NCBI RefSeq assembly: GCF_000211815.1
Contig: NZ_GL890964.1
Location: forward strand, 1 to 37,407
Direction of reading: 5' to 3'
DNA: 37,407 nucleotides
From: Moorena producens 3L
GTDB taxonomy: Bacteria; Cyanobacteriota; Cyanobacteriia; Cyanobacteriales; Coleofasciculaceae
The position numbers were made by a program, and so were the translations under genes. The notes under the pieces are model-generated. The model worked only from the letters and a program-made list of their open reading frames with translations. It searched no databases and was not told the DNA's origin. Below are positions 24,433-33,550 of the stretch, one piece after another. Positions within the stretch are counted from its first letter, which is position 1; the number at the start of each line of letters is the position of its first letter.

Positions 24433-24735
24433 TTAGTCTTCATCCATTATATTCCCTTTGTCTACCCGTTCTAACTGCCACAGAATTTGATTACCTTCAC
24501 GCCTGACCCTTGAGACAACCCAGTTGCGCCAAGACCAGTGGTTACCCCGACTAGTGACAGCGCTGGCGTTCACATCCATTAAATCGGCCAGTTCAGAACT
24601 ACTAATCAGGTAGCCTTGGCTGGCAATTTCATCCGCGATGTGTAGAGTTTCTACCAGATTACGCAGTTGAGCAACTCTCACCTCGCGGGGTAATTCGTCA
24701 GTAGTACTAACAGAAGAAGAAATAGCTGATTCCAT
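24433..24735 (-). CDS. Small helix-turn-helix-like hypothetical protein (100 aa)
   Basis: Residues 15-60 read LPREVRVAQLRNLVETLHIADEIASQGYLISSSELADLMDVNASAVTSRG: an amphipathic helix followed by a segment resembling a DNA-binding helix-turn-helix (SSSELADLMDVNASAVTSR). The rest, HWSWRNWVVSRVRREGNQILWQLERV, could form a wing. I recall similar small proteins across cyanobacteria, but no function is known to me. No operon partner: the upstream gap of 1 kb is full of element remnants. Confidence 0.7.
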   Translation of the reverse strand: MESAISSSVSTTDELPREVRVAQLRNLVETLHIADEIASQGYLISSSELADLMDVNASAVTSRGNHWSWRNWVVSRVRREGNQILWQLERVDKGNIMDED

Positions 24736-24803
24736 AATTAAAACAGAAGATATATATCGATGAGGTAGAAATGCTCGATTATATAGTTTACCGAAAGCTC
24801 TGA

Positions 24804-24841
24804 GGGCTCATCCCCTAACTTATCGTTATGGGGATGAGCCC
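24804..24841. other. Perfect 12-bp stem-loop (GGGCTCATCCCC)
   Basis: GGGCTCATCCCC (24804-24815) pairs exactly with 24830-24841 around a 14-nt loop, followed by CGAAGGGAATTTATTCCCC, which folds a second small hairpin. It lies 69 bp upstream of the small HTH-like gene in a scar-rich region. It could be an insertion-element end or an attenuator. Confidence 0.6.
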
Positions 24842-25082
24842 GAAGGGAATTTATTCCCCGTCAGCTAATTTTGATCTCGAATGCTGATACTGGCTCTGGT
24901 AGTATATAATCAGATAGTAAGGCACGCCAGTATTGGAGATGACCCTTTGATATAAGTAGGTAACGTAAAAAATGTGTCTTGAGAATGCACATTGCGTAAT
25001 TCAATCTAACGATATGATGGCCTATGAAAGTCATTGGGCAAGAAATTAGAGAAAGCCTGGCAAGTCTGAGGAAAAACCCTGA

Positions 25083-25219
25083 GTACGGTGGGGCACACCG
25101 GAACTTAGATCAATGATTCTGAACGCTTGGGGAGATTTGACCTCTACTGTGGTTGGTGTAAACCTGTCACGGCAAGTCAATTCGGTGAGCCAAGAATCCC
25201 CCTGCTTATAGCTGTGGGG
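25083..25219 (+). pseudogene. 3' remnant of an IS200/IS605-type tnpB with right-end hairpin
   Basis: After an in-frame TGA at 25080, the frame reads VRWGTPELRS and then LNAWGDLTSTVVGVNLSRQV...QESPCL before TAG 25209-25211. The NA(W/C)GD-TST...V-S-V-QE-PCL pattern matches the C-terminal tails of cyanobacterial TnpB proteins as I remember them. The stop codon lies inside a hairpin, CCCC...GGGG (25199-25202 with 25216-25219), as is usual at the element's right end. A neighbouring frame (25024-25113, starting MKVIGQEIRE and running through LRKNPEYGGAHRNL) may be an earlier piece of the same protein out of frame. Nothing upstream encodes the catalytic RuvC or zinc motifs. Confidence 0.55.
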
Positions 25220-25395
25220 AGTGTCAAGTAAGGTAACCCATCAGTAGTATAGGAGTCTGATATCCCTGTTACTATCTTTGGTGAAAGATTACCACCGAAG
25301 ATAAAGGTTTAACAAACCCCTGTCTCCAGCAATCCCTAAAAAGACCCCCATATGTCTTGCCTAAAATTAAAACACTATTAGCTAAACCGCGAGAA

Positions 25396-25587
25396 GCCCC
25401 GCACTTTACCGGATAGGCTAAGTGTACTATGGTCAGCGCGGGGCAAGGGTCGGAACGTCGAAATGCCAAATGGAGGCGCGCTTGACCCGTAATTTAATTC
25501 GCCATGGGTCGCGCCTCAAAGTTTTAACCCTTTCAGCCAAGCCTCCTAGCCATAAAGGCTGCCCCAGCGAGGGATTGCTCGCTGGGG
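25396..25587. repeat. Three further hairpins between the tnpB remnant and dnaX
   Basis: GCCCCGC/GCGGGGC (25396-25402, 25438-25444) reads on the minus strand as a palindrome followed by GGGGCTTCTCGCGG, like other TnpB right ends. GAGGCGCG/CGCGCCTC (25473-25480, 25510-25517) encloses ATTTAATTCGCC shared with the repeat at 11278. CCCCAGCGAG/CTCGCTGGGG (25562-25571, 25578-25587) is a perfect 10-bp stem with a 6-nt loop. Frames at 25272-25469 and 25422-25631 have no protein character. The 24736-25743 gap is therefore element debris plus the dnaX leader. Confidence 0.6.
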
Positions 25588-25743
25588 TAACTTCTGACCG
25601 TGTCGTTAATAAAGTAACCCGTGTAACCTAAGCAGTAGCTGGTGTTGGAAAGAAGCCCGCACTGTCCCGTGCTTGGCAGCGTCGGGAGTATGTCACTAAA
25701 ACACTACTAGAGCAATCTGGTAAGCCCCCCACAGCACAAAGTC

Positions 25744-28035
25744 GTGAGCTACGAACCCCTACATCACAAATATCGTCCCCAGAGATTTGCAGATTTAGTG
25801 GGGCAAGATGCGATCGCAAAAACCCTAACCAATGCCATCGAGAGTGAGCGCATTGCCCCTGCCTATTTGTTTACTGGCCCTAGAGGTACCGGGAAAACCT
25901 CTTCAGCACGGATTTTAGCTAAGTCTCTCAACTGTCTCAAGACTGATTTGCCAACTCCATTTCCTTGTGGGGAATGTCACGTCTGCCGTGAGATCGCTGG
26001 TGGTTTATCCTTGGATGTGACTGAGATGGATGCAGCTAGTCATACAGGTGTAGATAATATCAGGGAAATCATTGAACGGGCTCAATTTGCCCCAGTCCAG
26101 TGCCGCTACAAAGTGTATGTGATCGATGAATGCCATATGCTTAGTACCGCAGCCTTCAACTCCCTTCTCAAAACCCTGGAAGAACCACCGGAGCGGGTAG
26201 TCTTCATCTTGGCTACCACAGACCCTCAACGGGTATTACCCACCATTATTTCCCGCTGCCAACGCTTTGATTTTCGCCGCATTCCCCTAGAGGCAATGGT
26301 GTCTCATCTGAAGGATATTGCAGTTAAGGAAAATATAACTATTACACCAGATGCCTTAACCTTAGTGGCACAAGGGGCTCAAGGCGGGCTCCGGGATGCA
26401 GAAAGTTTGCTAGATCAACTGAGTTTGTTAGATGAACAGGTCACGGTAGAGCAGGTTTGGGATTTAGTGGGGGCATTACCTGAACAAGACTTGCTGGCAT
26501 TGCTAAACGCGATCGCATCTTCTGAAGCAGTAGCAGTACTAGAACAATGTGGCTATCTGATCGATAGAGGTCGAGAGCCCCTAGTTATCCTACAAAATCT
26601 GGCTAGCTTCTACCGAGATTTGTTGATTGCTAAAACTGCTCCTGCTCGTAATAATTTATCAGCCATCACCCTCCCCACCTGGCAGAAGCTGTGTGAGTTA
26701 GCTAAACAGCTGGATGTGGAGAGTATTTTACGTGGTCAACAGCATCTAAAAGACAGTGAAATTCAGATCAAAAACACTACCCAGCCCCGTCTCTGGTTAG
26801 AAGTAACCCTAATGGGTTTATTGCCAGCGGCTCTTGCCTCTCAATCCGTAGAAACCTCAAAGTTATTCCCTGAAAATCCATCAGTCAAACCCTCAGCACC
26901 TTCGGTTAAACCTAGGCACCAGCCTAAACTACCACCAGTTGGGAAACATCAGCCCAGAAAAGAGCCATACAATCAATCAACCTCTGCTCGAGATCAGACT
27001 ACTCCTAAACCAGAGCATCCAAGTAAACCAGCTCAGAAGCCCAAGACTCAGAAAACTGAGGAGCCTAAGCCTTCAGAAAGGTTAGGGTTTCAACCACACC
27101 CAGACACCTCTACCAATGGCATACCCAAAACCCCTGATTTAGCTACAACCTCAATACCGAATCAGGAGGTTGACCATAGCGCTATTGTTGAGCAAGATAG
27201 CGAGGTTAGCAACCAGCCCTACGAAATCGAGCAGGTTTGGCAACAGGTCATTCGTAATATTGAACTGGATGGGTCTAGAGAAATACTGCGTAGCAACGGC
27301 TGTTTATTAGCTTTCAATGGCCGAGAGGCATCTATTGGCATCAAAAAGAAGGGTGTACAACAGCTTATAAAAGGAATGTTGCCCCAAATTCAAAAGGCAT
27401 TTGCCAAAGTCCATCCAGGTCATGTGAAAGTTAATTTCCAACTCGTAGGAGCAAACCCGTCCCAGACCGCTCCTCAATCAAGAGTGACCCTAGCAGCAGT
27501 ACCAACTCAGAAATTACCTCCACCAATCACTACCCCAGCACCACAGGAATCTTCAAACAGCAAGGGGGATTCAAAGGGGGATTCAACCAAGGCCAAACTA
27601 GTTGTGCCACCTAGCACCAGTGACTCTTCAAAGCCAGCAGTAAACCCCTCCTCCCAACCATCCCAGCCAGAAAACCTTGCCCCTCCTAGCAATTCTGAAG
27701 CATCTGAAGCAGTGGACACTGTATTATCCAAGGGAGGTTATGATTTCTCTGACTTAGACTGGGATGCTGATCAAATAGAGCAAGCTTTAGGGAAAATTAA
27801 AGATTGTTTTGGCGGAGAAATTATTGATTTAAATGATGAGCTGAGTAATAATGAAGTGATGCCCAAGGAGCCATTAGTAGAATCGTTTGTCAATGATACT
27901 CAGGCTATCTTTGACCAAGAGCAACCCCAATCATCAGTAGCCGAAAATCAACCTGATCCAAGACCGTTTCCTAGAAAGATTCACAACAAGCCTCAACAGT
28001 TACAATATGATCAAGATGGTGAACTATCTTTTTAG
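25744..28035 (+). CDS. dnaX: DNA polymerase III subunit gamma/tau
   Basis: 763 aa from GTG 25744 (SYEPLHHKYRPQRFADLVGQ is the standard N-terminus). It is the clamp-loader ATPase of the replisome. Walker A GPRGTGKT (45-52), the zinc module Cys64 with CGECHVC (75-81), DECH box (128-131), LLKTLEEPP and ISRCQRFDFRRI (sensor/arginine finger) are all present. Domain III follows to about residue 360. About 370-490 and 590-660 are Pro/Gln/Ser-rich linkers of a long tau-like tail, with a compact module between (about 495-580, IEQVWQQVIRNIEL...). No intein interrupts the Walker A region, unlike some cyanobacterial dnaX genes. No clear A6G slippery site for making gamma is seen. Confidence 0.96.
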   Translation: MSYEPLHHKYRPQRFADLVGQDAIAKTLTNAIESERIAPAYLFTGPRGTGKTSSARILAKSLNCLKTDLPTPFPCGECHVCREIAGGLSLDVTEMDAASHTGVDNIREIIERAQFAPVQCRYKVYVIDECHMLSTAAFNSLLKTLEEPPERVVFILATTDPQRVLPTIISRCQRFDFRRIPLEAMVSHLKDIAVKENITITPDALTLVAQGAQGGLRDAESLLDQLSLLDEQVTVEQVWDLVGALPEQDLLALLNAIASSEAVAVLEQCGYLIDRGREPLVILQNLASFYRDLLIAKTAPARNNLSAITLPTWQKLCELAKQLDVESILRGQQHLKDSEIQIKNTTQPRLWLEVTLMGLLPAALASQSVETSKLFPENPSVKPSAPSVKPRHQPKLPPVGKHQPRKEPYNQSTSARDQTTPKPEHPSKPAQKPKTQKTEEPKPSERLGFQPHPDTSTNGIPKTPDLATTSIPNQEVDHSAIVEQDSEVSNQPYEIEQVWQQVIRNIELDGSREILRSNGCLLAFNGREASIGIKKKGVQQLIKGMLPQIQKAFAKVHPGHVKVNFQLVGANPSQTAPQSRVTLAAVPTQKLPPPITTPAPQESSNSKGDSKGDSTKAKLVVPPSTSDSSKPAVNPSSQPSQPENLAPPSNSEASEAVDTVLSKGGYDFSDLDWDADQIEQALGKIKDCFGGEIIDLNDELSNNEVMPKEPLVESFVNDTQAIFDQEQPQSSVAENQPDPRPFPRKIHNKPQQLQYDQDGELSF

Positions 28036-28090
28036 AATTATAAATTTGGGAATTGGGCTAGCAAAGGGAGCAGAGAGTAGGGAATATGGC

Positions 28091-28156
28091 ATCAAAAATT
28101 ATTTGTGATAATTTTTGATATCTAGAATTGGTAATTTAAATTTAAATTTAAATTAC
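28091..28156. terminator. AT-rich double palindrome between convergent dnaX and the TPR gene
   Basis: ATCAAAAATTAT (28091-28102) is the exact inverse of 28108-28119, with a 5-nt loop and T5 in the right arm. Just after it, 28131-28156 is a perfect 26-bp palindrome of the form GTAATTTAAATTT plus its inverse. Both lie in the 274-bp convergent gap and likely end transcription from either side. Confidence 0.5.
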
Positions 28157-28309
28157 TAGGCTCCTATAGCGTTGGTATTTGAGATGGAAACCTGTATGGT
28201 CTTTTTTTATTGGACAATAAAACTGAGGTTCTCTTTCCCCTATTGCTAGCATGCCTATTGCCTTTTGCCTTTTGCCCCAATTCGTGTGTTTACAACCCAG
28301 AGACAAACC

Positions 28310-30394
28310 CTATAGGCGATGCAAAATTTCTGGTAATAGCTGACCTGGCACTTTAGAAAGGGCAAAGCTTTGTCCCGCAGGACCATTTTCCCGAGAGAAT
28401 GCTCGAATGGTGTGGATTAGGTAATTCAGAGAAATTTGGTAGGTTTCCGGTTGCTCAACTGTACCCATACAAGCTTGGACATGTTGGTGTAGGGCAGCTT
28501 CTAAATGAGTTAACTTAGACCCTTTGCTTAAGGAAAATTGTGGGTGTGTCGCTAGCTGGAAATTAACTAGCCCCAAGTTGTTGTAGGTAGCTATAATATC
28601 AAAATTAACTGGTACAGGTGATCTGTTATGGTTAGAGACTTGGTCAGAAGGGTGTGGTTGATATCCTGCGATCGCAAGAGCATTTTCATAAGCCGTTATA
28701 CATTGCTTAAAGTATTCTGCTTTTGCCCCATATTCCTCCTTTAACTGGTCGGCTAAGTGCCAGTAGGCGGTACCTAGGTTATTCTGGGTTGCAGCATAGC
28801 CAGCTGGGTCAACCTCCGGTTTCCGGTATTTGAGAGCATCTTGATAGGCATATATGGCTAGCTTCAACCAGACTGTTGGTTGTTCGTGCTGGGCAAGACT
28901 CCAGTAAGTCGTACCCAGGTTATTTTGAATCATTGCCCAATTCTGAGGATTGGCTGTGGTGTCATGATGAGAGATGGCTTCTTGGTAGGCTGCGATCGCT
29001 TTCTTTAAATTCGGCACTGGTGATTGATGTTGCGCTAGATTCCAGTAAGCCGTTCCTAAGTTATTCTGGGTTGAAGCATATTTAACCAAGTCATGGTCAG
29101 CACCGCCATAGCGCAAAGCTTCTTCATAGGCGCGAATAGAATTTTCCAGATTTTTAGCTAAATCTTGGTACTGGGCTAACTCTCCATAAGCTGTTCCCAA
29201 ATTATTCTGTATCATGCTAAAAATTTCGGGAGATTGTTCCGCTAAAAAGTCAGTTAGTGCTACTTGATAGCATTTAATGGCTTGCTCTAAATAAGAGAGC
29301 ATCAGGTTGTCATTGTTCGGACAACGAGATAGCATCCAGTAGAAATTTCCCACATCATTGAGGATAGCGGATTCTTCGATAGGTGTGAATTGTGACCATT
29401 GCAGCGCCTGCTCATAAGCCTGGATTGCGATCACTAAGTTTTCCTCAGAGGCATCTCCTTGTTCAATCAGGTAGCGATAATGATTGCCCAATTCAAGATA
29501 GGTTTGGCCTGTAGATGGTTTTTGAGTTCCAGGTTGCAAGTTATTTGGTTCAGAGTTATCTTGTGGTGTTTCAGTTTCAGTTGTCGGTCGCAGGTTATTT
29601 ATTTGTAAGTTATCTTGTGGTGTTTCACTGTGATTTTCAAGTCGCACATTCTTTGATTGAAAGTTATCGTTTAAAGCTTCAACATTAAAACTTTTAACTG
29701 TCAACATATCCTCTTGCCCTAACAGTGTCTCCACATCTTCCTGACCAGGATCGATTACTGTTGTTGAGGGGGGTAATGTGTAAGAAGCCTGTGCTGTATC
29801 AGCCACCCTTTGGGATAGGGGTGTTGGTTCTCCTTCAAACTCAAAGAAACCAGTGTGCTGTTGCCAAAATTCTGGTACCGACTGCTGAATGGAATAAAAC
29901 CAAGGTCGTGGCAACCAGAGCAAGAAAGTCAGTTCCCAGTAGCTGAGATTATTCCCAATTGACTGTAAATGCCTGAGAAACAATCGTTGCAGTGCTGCGG
30001 GTTGCCGTGTTAAGTTTTCTATACCCAGAATCTGAAATCCCGGTATACTTTCAGAAGTGTAAGATTCCTCATGGTCGGTTAACCATTGACTAATCTGAGC
30101 TAAGGGATTGGGTTCGCTCAGATTTAAATTCAGGCTGACCAAGTTTGGGTAACCTTGGTGGTTCATTGACCCGTTTGCTGCACATAAGCCTAACTCCCGG
30201 TATAATTGATCTGCTAGCTGGTTGCGCAGATTCAGGTCATCACACACTGCCAAAAAAAGCTGGCGGCGCAGACCAATACTCAAAGCGAGTTTCAAACGTT
30301 GATAGGTTTGCCGATTCCAACTGGAAATTTCTTGATTTGAGGCAATGTCCGTTACTATCATGCTGGCATAGGTGTCAGAGCAAAGGGATTCCAT
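28310..30394 (-). CDS. Tetratricopeptide-repeat protein with unknown N-terminal domain
   Basis: 694 aa. The N-terminal 180 residues (RLKLALSIGLRRQLFLAVCDDLNLRNQLADQLYRELG...) have alternating strands and helices and a Leu/Trp-rich end; I cannot assign them. Residues about 190-300 are a Pro/Thr/Gln linker with repeated PQDN...NNL motifs. Residues about 305-620 hold at least six TPR units with the recurring core (Q)NNLGTAYW-LAQ-H, spaced about 36-40 residues apart. TPRs mediate protein-protein contacts. AGGAAAAGG before ATG 30394 supports the start. It is monocistronic and converges on dnaX. Confidence 0.85.
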   Translation of the reverse strand: MESLCSDTYASMIVTDIASNQEISSWNRQTYQRLKLALSIGLRRQLFLAVCDDLNLRNQLADQLYRELGLCAANGSMNHQGYPNLVSLNLNLSEPNPLAQISQWLTDHEESYTSESIPGFQILGIENLTRQPAALQRLFLRHLQSIGNNLSYWELTFLLWLPRPWFYSIQQSVPEFWQQHTGFFEFEGEPTPLSQRVADTAQASYTLPPSTTVIDPGQEDVETLLGQEDMLTVKSFNVEALNDNFQSKNVRLENHSETPQDNLQINNLRPTTETETPQDNSEPNNLQPGTQKPSTGQTYLELGNHYRYLIEQGDASEENLVIAIQAYEQALQWSQFTPIEESAILNDVGNFYWMLSRCPNNDNLMLSYLEQAIKCYQVALTDFLAEQSPEIFSMIQNNLGTAYGELAQYQDLAKNLENSIRAYEEALRYGGADHDLVKYASTQNNLGTAYWNLAQHQSPVPNLKKAIAAYQEAISHHDTTANPQNWAMIQNNLGTTYWSLAQHEQPTVWLKLAIYAYQDALKYRKPEVDPAGYAATQNNLGTAYWHLADQLKEEYGAKAEYFKQCITAYENALAIAGYQPHPSDQVSNHNRSPVPVNFDIIATYNNLGLVNFQLATHPQFSLSKGSKLTHLEAALHQHVQACMGTVEQPETYQISLNYLIHTIRAFSRENGPAGQSFALSKVPGQLLPEILHRL

Positions 30395-31131
30395 ATCAAC
30401 CTTTTCCTGGTTTTGTTGCCTAAGTCAGGATTGAACTTGAATATTCTGTGATCGTGGCTTAATTTATCACTACTTAGCACTCAGGACGATTTTAAGGTAA
30501 GTATTGTTTAAGTATCATTACAAAATAAATTACCTCTTCCTATTATCGGTAAGGCTTATAACATCAGGATTTTTATTTTGTAAAACAGGTAATTTTTTTT
30601 GTGTGACTACTTACAAATCACTTAGCATTGCTATATCCGTATTTATAACGATTGTTGAAAAATAATAGTATATAAAAATCAGTAATTTTAACCATAGCTA
30701 TTACCATAAATTTAGTCAACAATAGATTAAAGTATAGCGCTACGCGCAAGGCAATAGGCAATAGGCATGCTAGCAATAGCTGAATATAATAGCTTTTGCT
30801 GCTTTTATAAATGTCCTAACCTTAATGGGTAGTGCTATATATCGCTGTTTACTAAATTATCGTAAGCATATGCGCTACAGATGGTGCTACTTGAGGTGCT
30901 ATCAGCTATCAGCTGTCAGCCGTCAGCTGTCAGGCGTTGGCCTTTGGCACCTCAATTATCGTGGCATAGGCTTCGACGCTGGGACGTAGCGCATAAGCTA
31001 AATCCTTACTTTGTATAGTAAATAGGTACAAATATTTTTCCCGATTCCCGATTCCCGATTCCCGATTCCCGATTCCCGATTCCCGATTCCCGATGACCTG
31101 TTCCCTGTTCCCTGTTCCCTGTTCCCTAGAA
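30395..31131. repeat. AT-rich spacer with a truncated MITE and (GATTCCC)n / (GTTCCCT)n arrays
   Basis: 30395-30860 is AT-rich with no gene. At 30862 the word GTAAGCATATGCGCTACAG begins a stretch with the CTACTTGAGGTGCTATCAGC module and TCAGC heptamers up to about 30935, like the inside of copy D; no matching right end with duplication is found, so it is probably a truncated copy. About 31041-31094 is (GATTCCC)n, followed by (TGTTCCC)n up to the chaperone ATG at 31132. The minus frame 30930-31145 is translated repeat. Confidence 0.75.
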
Positions 31132-31956
31132 ATGATTAAACTCAATCAACATTTAATAACTTATTTAGGTAGCTGCGCCTTATCTGCACTGGTGCTATTT
31201 CCAGGATTAGCTAAAGCTCAGGTTCAAGTTTCTCCCTTAGTTATTGAAGAAGAAGCAGAACGAGGTCAAGCTAGAGGTATCATCAACGTCACCAATCGCA
31301 GTAATAAGGCATTTCGAGCCCGTGTCTATGCGACACCTTTCACCTACGATGAAAATGGGTTTGAAGCATTGGAATCTAGCTCTAATGATTTAACCCCTTA
31401 TCTACAATTCTCCCCTCGTGAATTGGTGGTAGAACCAGGCGTAACTCGCCGCATCCGAATGATTTCCCGCTTTCCTCCTAGTATGGAAAAAGGGGAATAT
31501 CGGGCAGTGATTTTCACAGAAAATCTGGAACATTCCCAGAATAACCGTGGTGGTGTCAGTATGGGCATCGTACCTCGCATTGGTGTGACTGTCTATGTAC
31601 GTCATGGAGATATTTCTCCCAAATTGACCGTAGAGGAAGCGAGCTTTGATCACAAGAGTAAGCAGATTCTGTTACAGGTTAGCAACAGTGGCAATGCCAC
31701 TGCACGACCCAAGGTGGAGTGGACTCTCAAGCAGGGAACCACTACGGTCACCACTGGCAAACAAAACGAATGGACAGTGATTGCTGGGGGGGAACGGAAG
31801 ATTTCTATCGGATATCCTAGTGATGCCAAGGAATTGACAGCTGGACAATACCAATTGACTGGAACCTTGCTTTGGGGCGAAGAAGAGAATCGACAAAGTG
31901 TGCCTTTTAGTATTAATCTGACTATGCCCAGCAGCACCACTGCTCAGAGTAGGTAA
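31132..31956 (+). CDS. Periplasmic pilus chaperone (PapD/CsuC-like)
   Basis: ATG 31132 is preferred to the frame's ATG at 31093, because the first 13 codons are translated (TGTTCCC)n repeat and the signal peptide begins MIKLNQHLITYLGS...LVLFPGLAKA, with cleavage after AKA. The mature about 245 residues form two immunoglobulin-like domains. Domain 1 has VSPLVIEEEAERGQARGIINVTNRS and YLQFSPRELVVEPGVTRRIRM...EYRAVIFTE, the strands that donate the G1 beta strand to pilin subunits and the conserved Arg/Lys site. It would hold pilins in the periplasm until the usher takes them. The usher (33751) and pilin (32934) lie downstream. It has no visible Shine-Dalgarno because the repeat abuts the ATG. Confidence 0.85.
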   Translation: MIKLNQHLITYLGSCALSALVLFPGLAKAQVQVSPLVIEEEAERGQARGIINVTNRSNKAFRARVYATPFTYDENGFEALESSSNDLTPYLQFSPRELVVEPGVTRRIRMISRFPPSMEKGEYRAVIFTENLEHSQNNRGGVSMGIVPRIGVTVYVRHGDISPKLTVEEASFDHKSKQILLQVSNSGNATARPKVEWTLKQGTTTVTTGKQNEWTVIAGGERKISIGYPSDAKELTAGQYQLTGTLLWGEEENRQSVPFSINLTMPSSTTAQSR

Positions 31957-32090
31957 ATTCAGAGTACGCCAATCAGCAGACCTCTTGCAAAAGTCCAAAA
32001 CTAGTCTCCACAATCCTGCCAATATCCAAAGTTATCTACTTCTCCAAGAAGCCGATTTGATTAAGTCGAATGGCACTAACTTAAGCAAAA

Positions 32091-32118
32091 GTAGAGAGGT
32101 AGCATGCTATCTCTCTAC
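32091..32118. other. 12-bp stem-loop downstream of the chaperone gene
   Basis: GTAGAGAG (32091-32098) pairs with 32111-32118, extended by GTAG/CTAT including one G-U pair, with a CATG loop. It is 135 bp after the chaperone stop and is not followed by T residues; it may be a transcript end or a processing site. Confidence 0.45.
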
Positions 32119-32257
32119 AAGACTGCAAAGACTGAATTAAAAAGGTAGTATTTAACACAGATATTATCTTTTTATTAATTAAAAATTATCCGGTTATCTG
32201 CTCCGAATTTACCTGTTTCCTGTTTCTTTTAAAAACTAATTATGATAAACTCCAGTT

Positions 32258-32509
32258 GTAAGCATTCAGCTGTCAGCTAATGGGCTACGCGCACGCTACG
32301 GGAACAGGTATCAGCTTATGCGCTACAGATGGTGCTAGTTGAGGTGCTAGCAGGCGCTTTAACTGCACGGGGTCGGATGAGTACAACGAGCAGGGATTTT
32401 CAACCAGCCATACCACCACCCCCCAGCTGGTTTACTACCTCCCTTTGATTACCTGACGGCACATCAAGTAGCGTGGCCTACGGCCAACGGCTGATAGCTG
32501 AATGCTTAC
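32258..32509. mobile_element. IS66-type MITE, copy D (flanks diverged)
   Basis: 252 bp with perfect 13-bp inverted ends GTAAGCATTCAGC / GCTGAATGCTTAC. The 8-bp flanks are CTCCAGTT and ATCTACTT, matching at five of eight positions, which would fit an old, mutated target duplication or chance. Inside are GCTACGCGCACGCTACGGG, TATGCGCTACAGATGGTGC and CACATCAAGTAGCGTGG modules shared with other copies. Most of the 31957-32933 gap is this element, the flanking stem-loops and AT-rich sequence. Confidence 0.7.
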
Positions 32510-32593
32510 ATCTACTTGAGCTAGGGTAAACTGGTGGTGTAAAGGAAATTTTTAGAAATTATTTTAAAAAAATAAAAACTGTAACCATTCAGC

Positions 32594-32662
32594 AAAGATA
32601 CCGAAATTTTAAACTAATTTAACTTGATTAATATGTAGAAAATTACGGGTAATATAGTAATA
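32594..32662 (+). promoter_or_regulatory. Pilus-locus intergenic element, left copy
   Basis: This about 69-nt sequence begins AAAGATACCGAA, continues with TTGATTAA about 33 nt later and then AAAATTACGGGTAAT. It aligns with 33551-33619 (AAAGATACCGAA...TTGATTAA...AAAATTACGGGGAAT) at roughly 70-75% by eye, in the same orientation. The right copy is 132 bp before the usher gene; this one has no plus-strand gene after it, so it may be a relic of a second upstream region. Confidence 0.5.
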
Positions 32663-32814
32663 TTTTTTATAGGATTATGGTGGTTTTTATTCCCATAGTA
32701 AATAATACAGACCCTAATTGTTTTTACTTAAATCTGTCTGGAAAGGCTGTTCTAGATATTGACAGAACAATTAGCTGATGTTAGATTATTATAAATCAAC
32801 GGTTTGTTGGTAAA

Positions 32815-32857
32815 GTCTCCGTAGGAAAAATCGGGTGAAGCCGATTCCCACGGAGAC
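32815..32857 (-). terminator. Hairpin terminator of the pilin gene
   Basis: On the minus strand GTCTCCGT...ACGGAGAC (32857-32850 with 32822-32815) encloses a second stem AATCGG/CCGATT, with a TTTTT within the right arm and TTTACC after the stem. It starts 77 bp after the pilin stop codon. The two-part stem resembles an intrinsic terminator with a short T tail. Confidence 0.55.
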
Positions 32858-32933
32858 AACTAAAAATATAGAGGTTAATTGCAGTTCAATTTTCCAGCGG
32901 AATACGTCGCTGGCTTCCAGCCAATAGTTGAGT

Positions 32934-33464
32934 TTAGTCAGCTGTAGCTGTCACCGTAAACTTATAGGCATAATCACCACCTTTAAGGGGTAAAAGTCCC
33001 TCGATCTCCATGTTAGCTTCAACATCGTATTGGTTAGGAGGTAACGATTGGGGTGGCAGTGCAGGTCCTTCCTTACTACGCCCAATCTCGCCAACTGGTC
33101 CACCCCCAAGATCAAAAAAAGTAACTCCATACTCGTAGTTATTGGCGGTGTCTAAAAGTTCTTCAGATAGACGATTCATCGGCATCAAATCCCCAAGAGA
33201 GACAATTGCGCCACTATTACACACCATCACACCTGTAGCAGGATCACCTTCTACGTCATTAGCAACTAATACTTCGGGAAAAGGGTTTGCTAAATTACCA
33301 GGTTGAACATTTAAAAAAGAACATGTTCCCTCTACTGTGCCGTGGAATTCAAACTCCTGCTCTGTCTCAGGAGCTTCCTGAGCAAAGGCACTGGTAGCAC
33401 CAACAGCAACACCTAAAGCAGTCAAGGCGGAAATAAATAAGGATTTACCGAATTGGTTTCTCAT
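32934..33464 (-). CDS. Secreted pilin-like subunit (spore coat U / Csu-type)
   Basis: 176 aa. The signal peptide MRNQFGKSLFISALTALGVAVGATSAFA has an AFA cleavage site. The mature part begins with an acidic stretch (QEAPETEQEFEF) followed by HGTVEGTCSFLNV, and carries exactly two cysteines, Cys48 and Cys82, the expected single disulfide of a chaperone-usher pilin. It ends in alternating hydrophobic strand residues (DYAYKFTVTATAD), as in donor-strand-exchange subunits. It lies between the chaperone and the usher but on the opposite strand. Two 11-bp tandem repeats TTTGTTTGTAA (33491-33512) stand just before its ATG. Confidence 0.75.
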   Translation of the reverse strand: MRNQFGKSLFISALTALGVAVGATSAFAQEAPETEQEFEFHGTVEGTCSFLNVQPGNLANPFPEVLVANDVEGDPATGVMVCNSGAIVSLGDLMPMNRLSEELLDTANNYEYGVTFFDLGGGPVGEIGRSKEGPALPPQSLPPNQYDVEANMEIEGLLPLKGGDYAYKFTVTATAD

Positions 33465-33490
33465 GTCCTTTATCTGGTGGGAATAAACTG

Positions 33491-33512
33491 TTTGTTTGTA
33501 ATTTGTTTGTAA
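33491..33512 (-). promoter_or_regulatory. 11-bp tandem repeat in the pilin upstream region
   Basis: TTTGTTTGTAA occurs twice without a gap, 27-48 bp upstream of the pilin start, inside the 286-bp spacer shared with the divergent usher gene. One-turn spacing could mark an activator or repressor site; there is no independent support. Confidence 0.3.
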
Positions 33513-33550
33513 TTCTATTGTTTCCTAATTTCCTAACTGGATACATCCGG

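Noticed and set aside
25272..25631. Two open frames upstream of dnaX (25272-25469 minus, 25422-25631 plus)
   Set aside because: They cross several hairpins and dispersed repeats, have no ribosome-binding site and no protein-like pattern.
25744..28035. Intein or programmed frameshift in dnaX
   Set aside because: The Walker A and DECH regions are contiguous with no intein insertion, and there is no A6G slippery site with a following hairpin; the nearest A5G (about 27345) lies in the tail, too late to produce a gamma-like product.
30862..31013. Complete MITE from GTAAGCATATGC to ATCCTTAC
   Set aside because: The right word matches the left end poorly and the 8-bp flanks (AAATTATC, TTTGTATA) differ, so only a truncated copy is supported.
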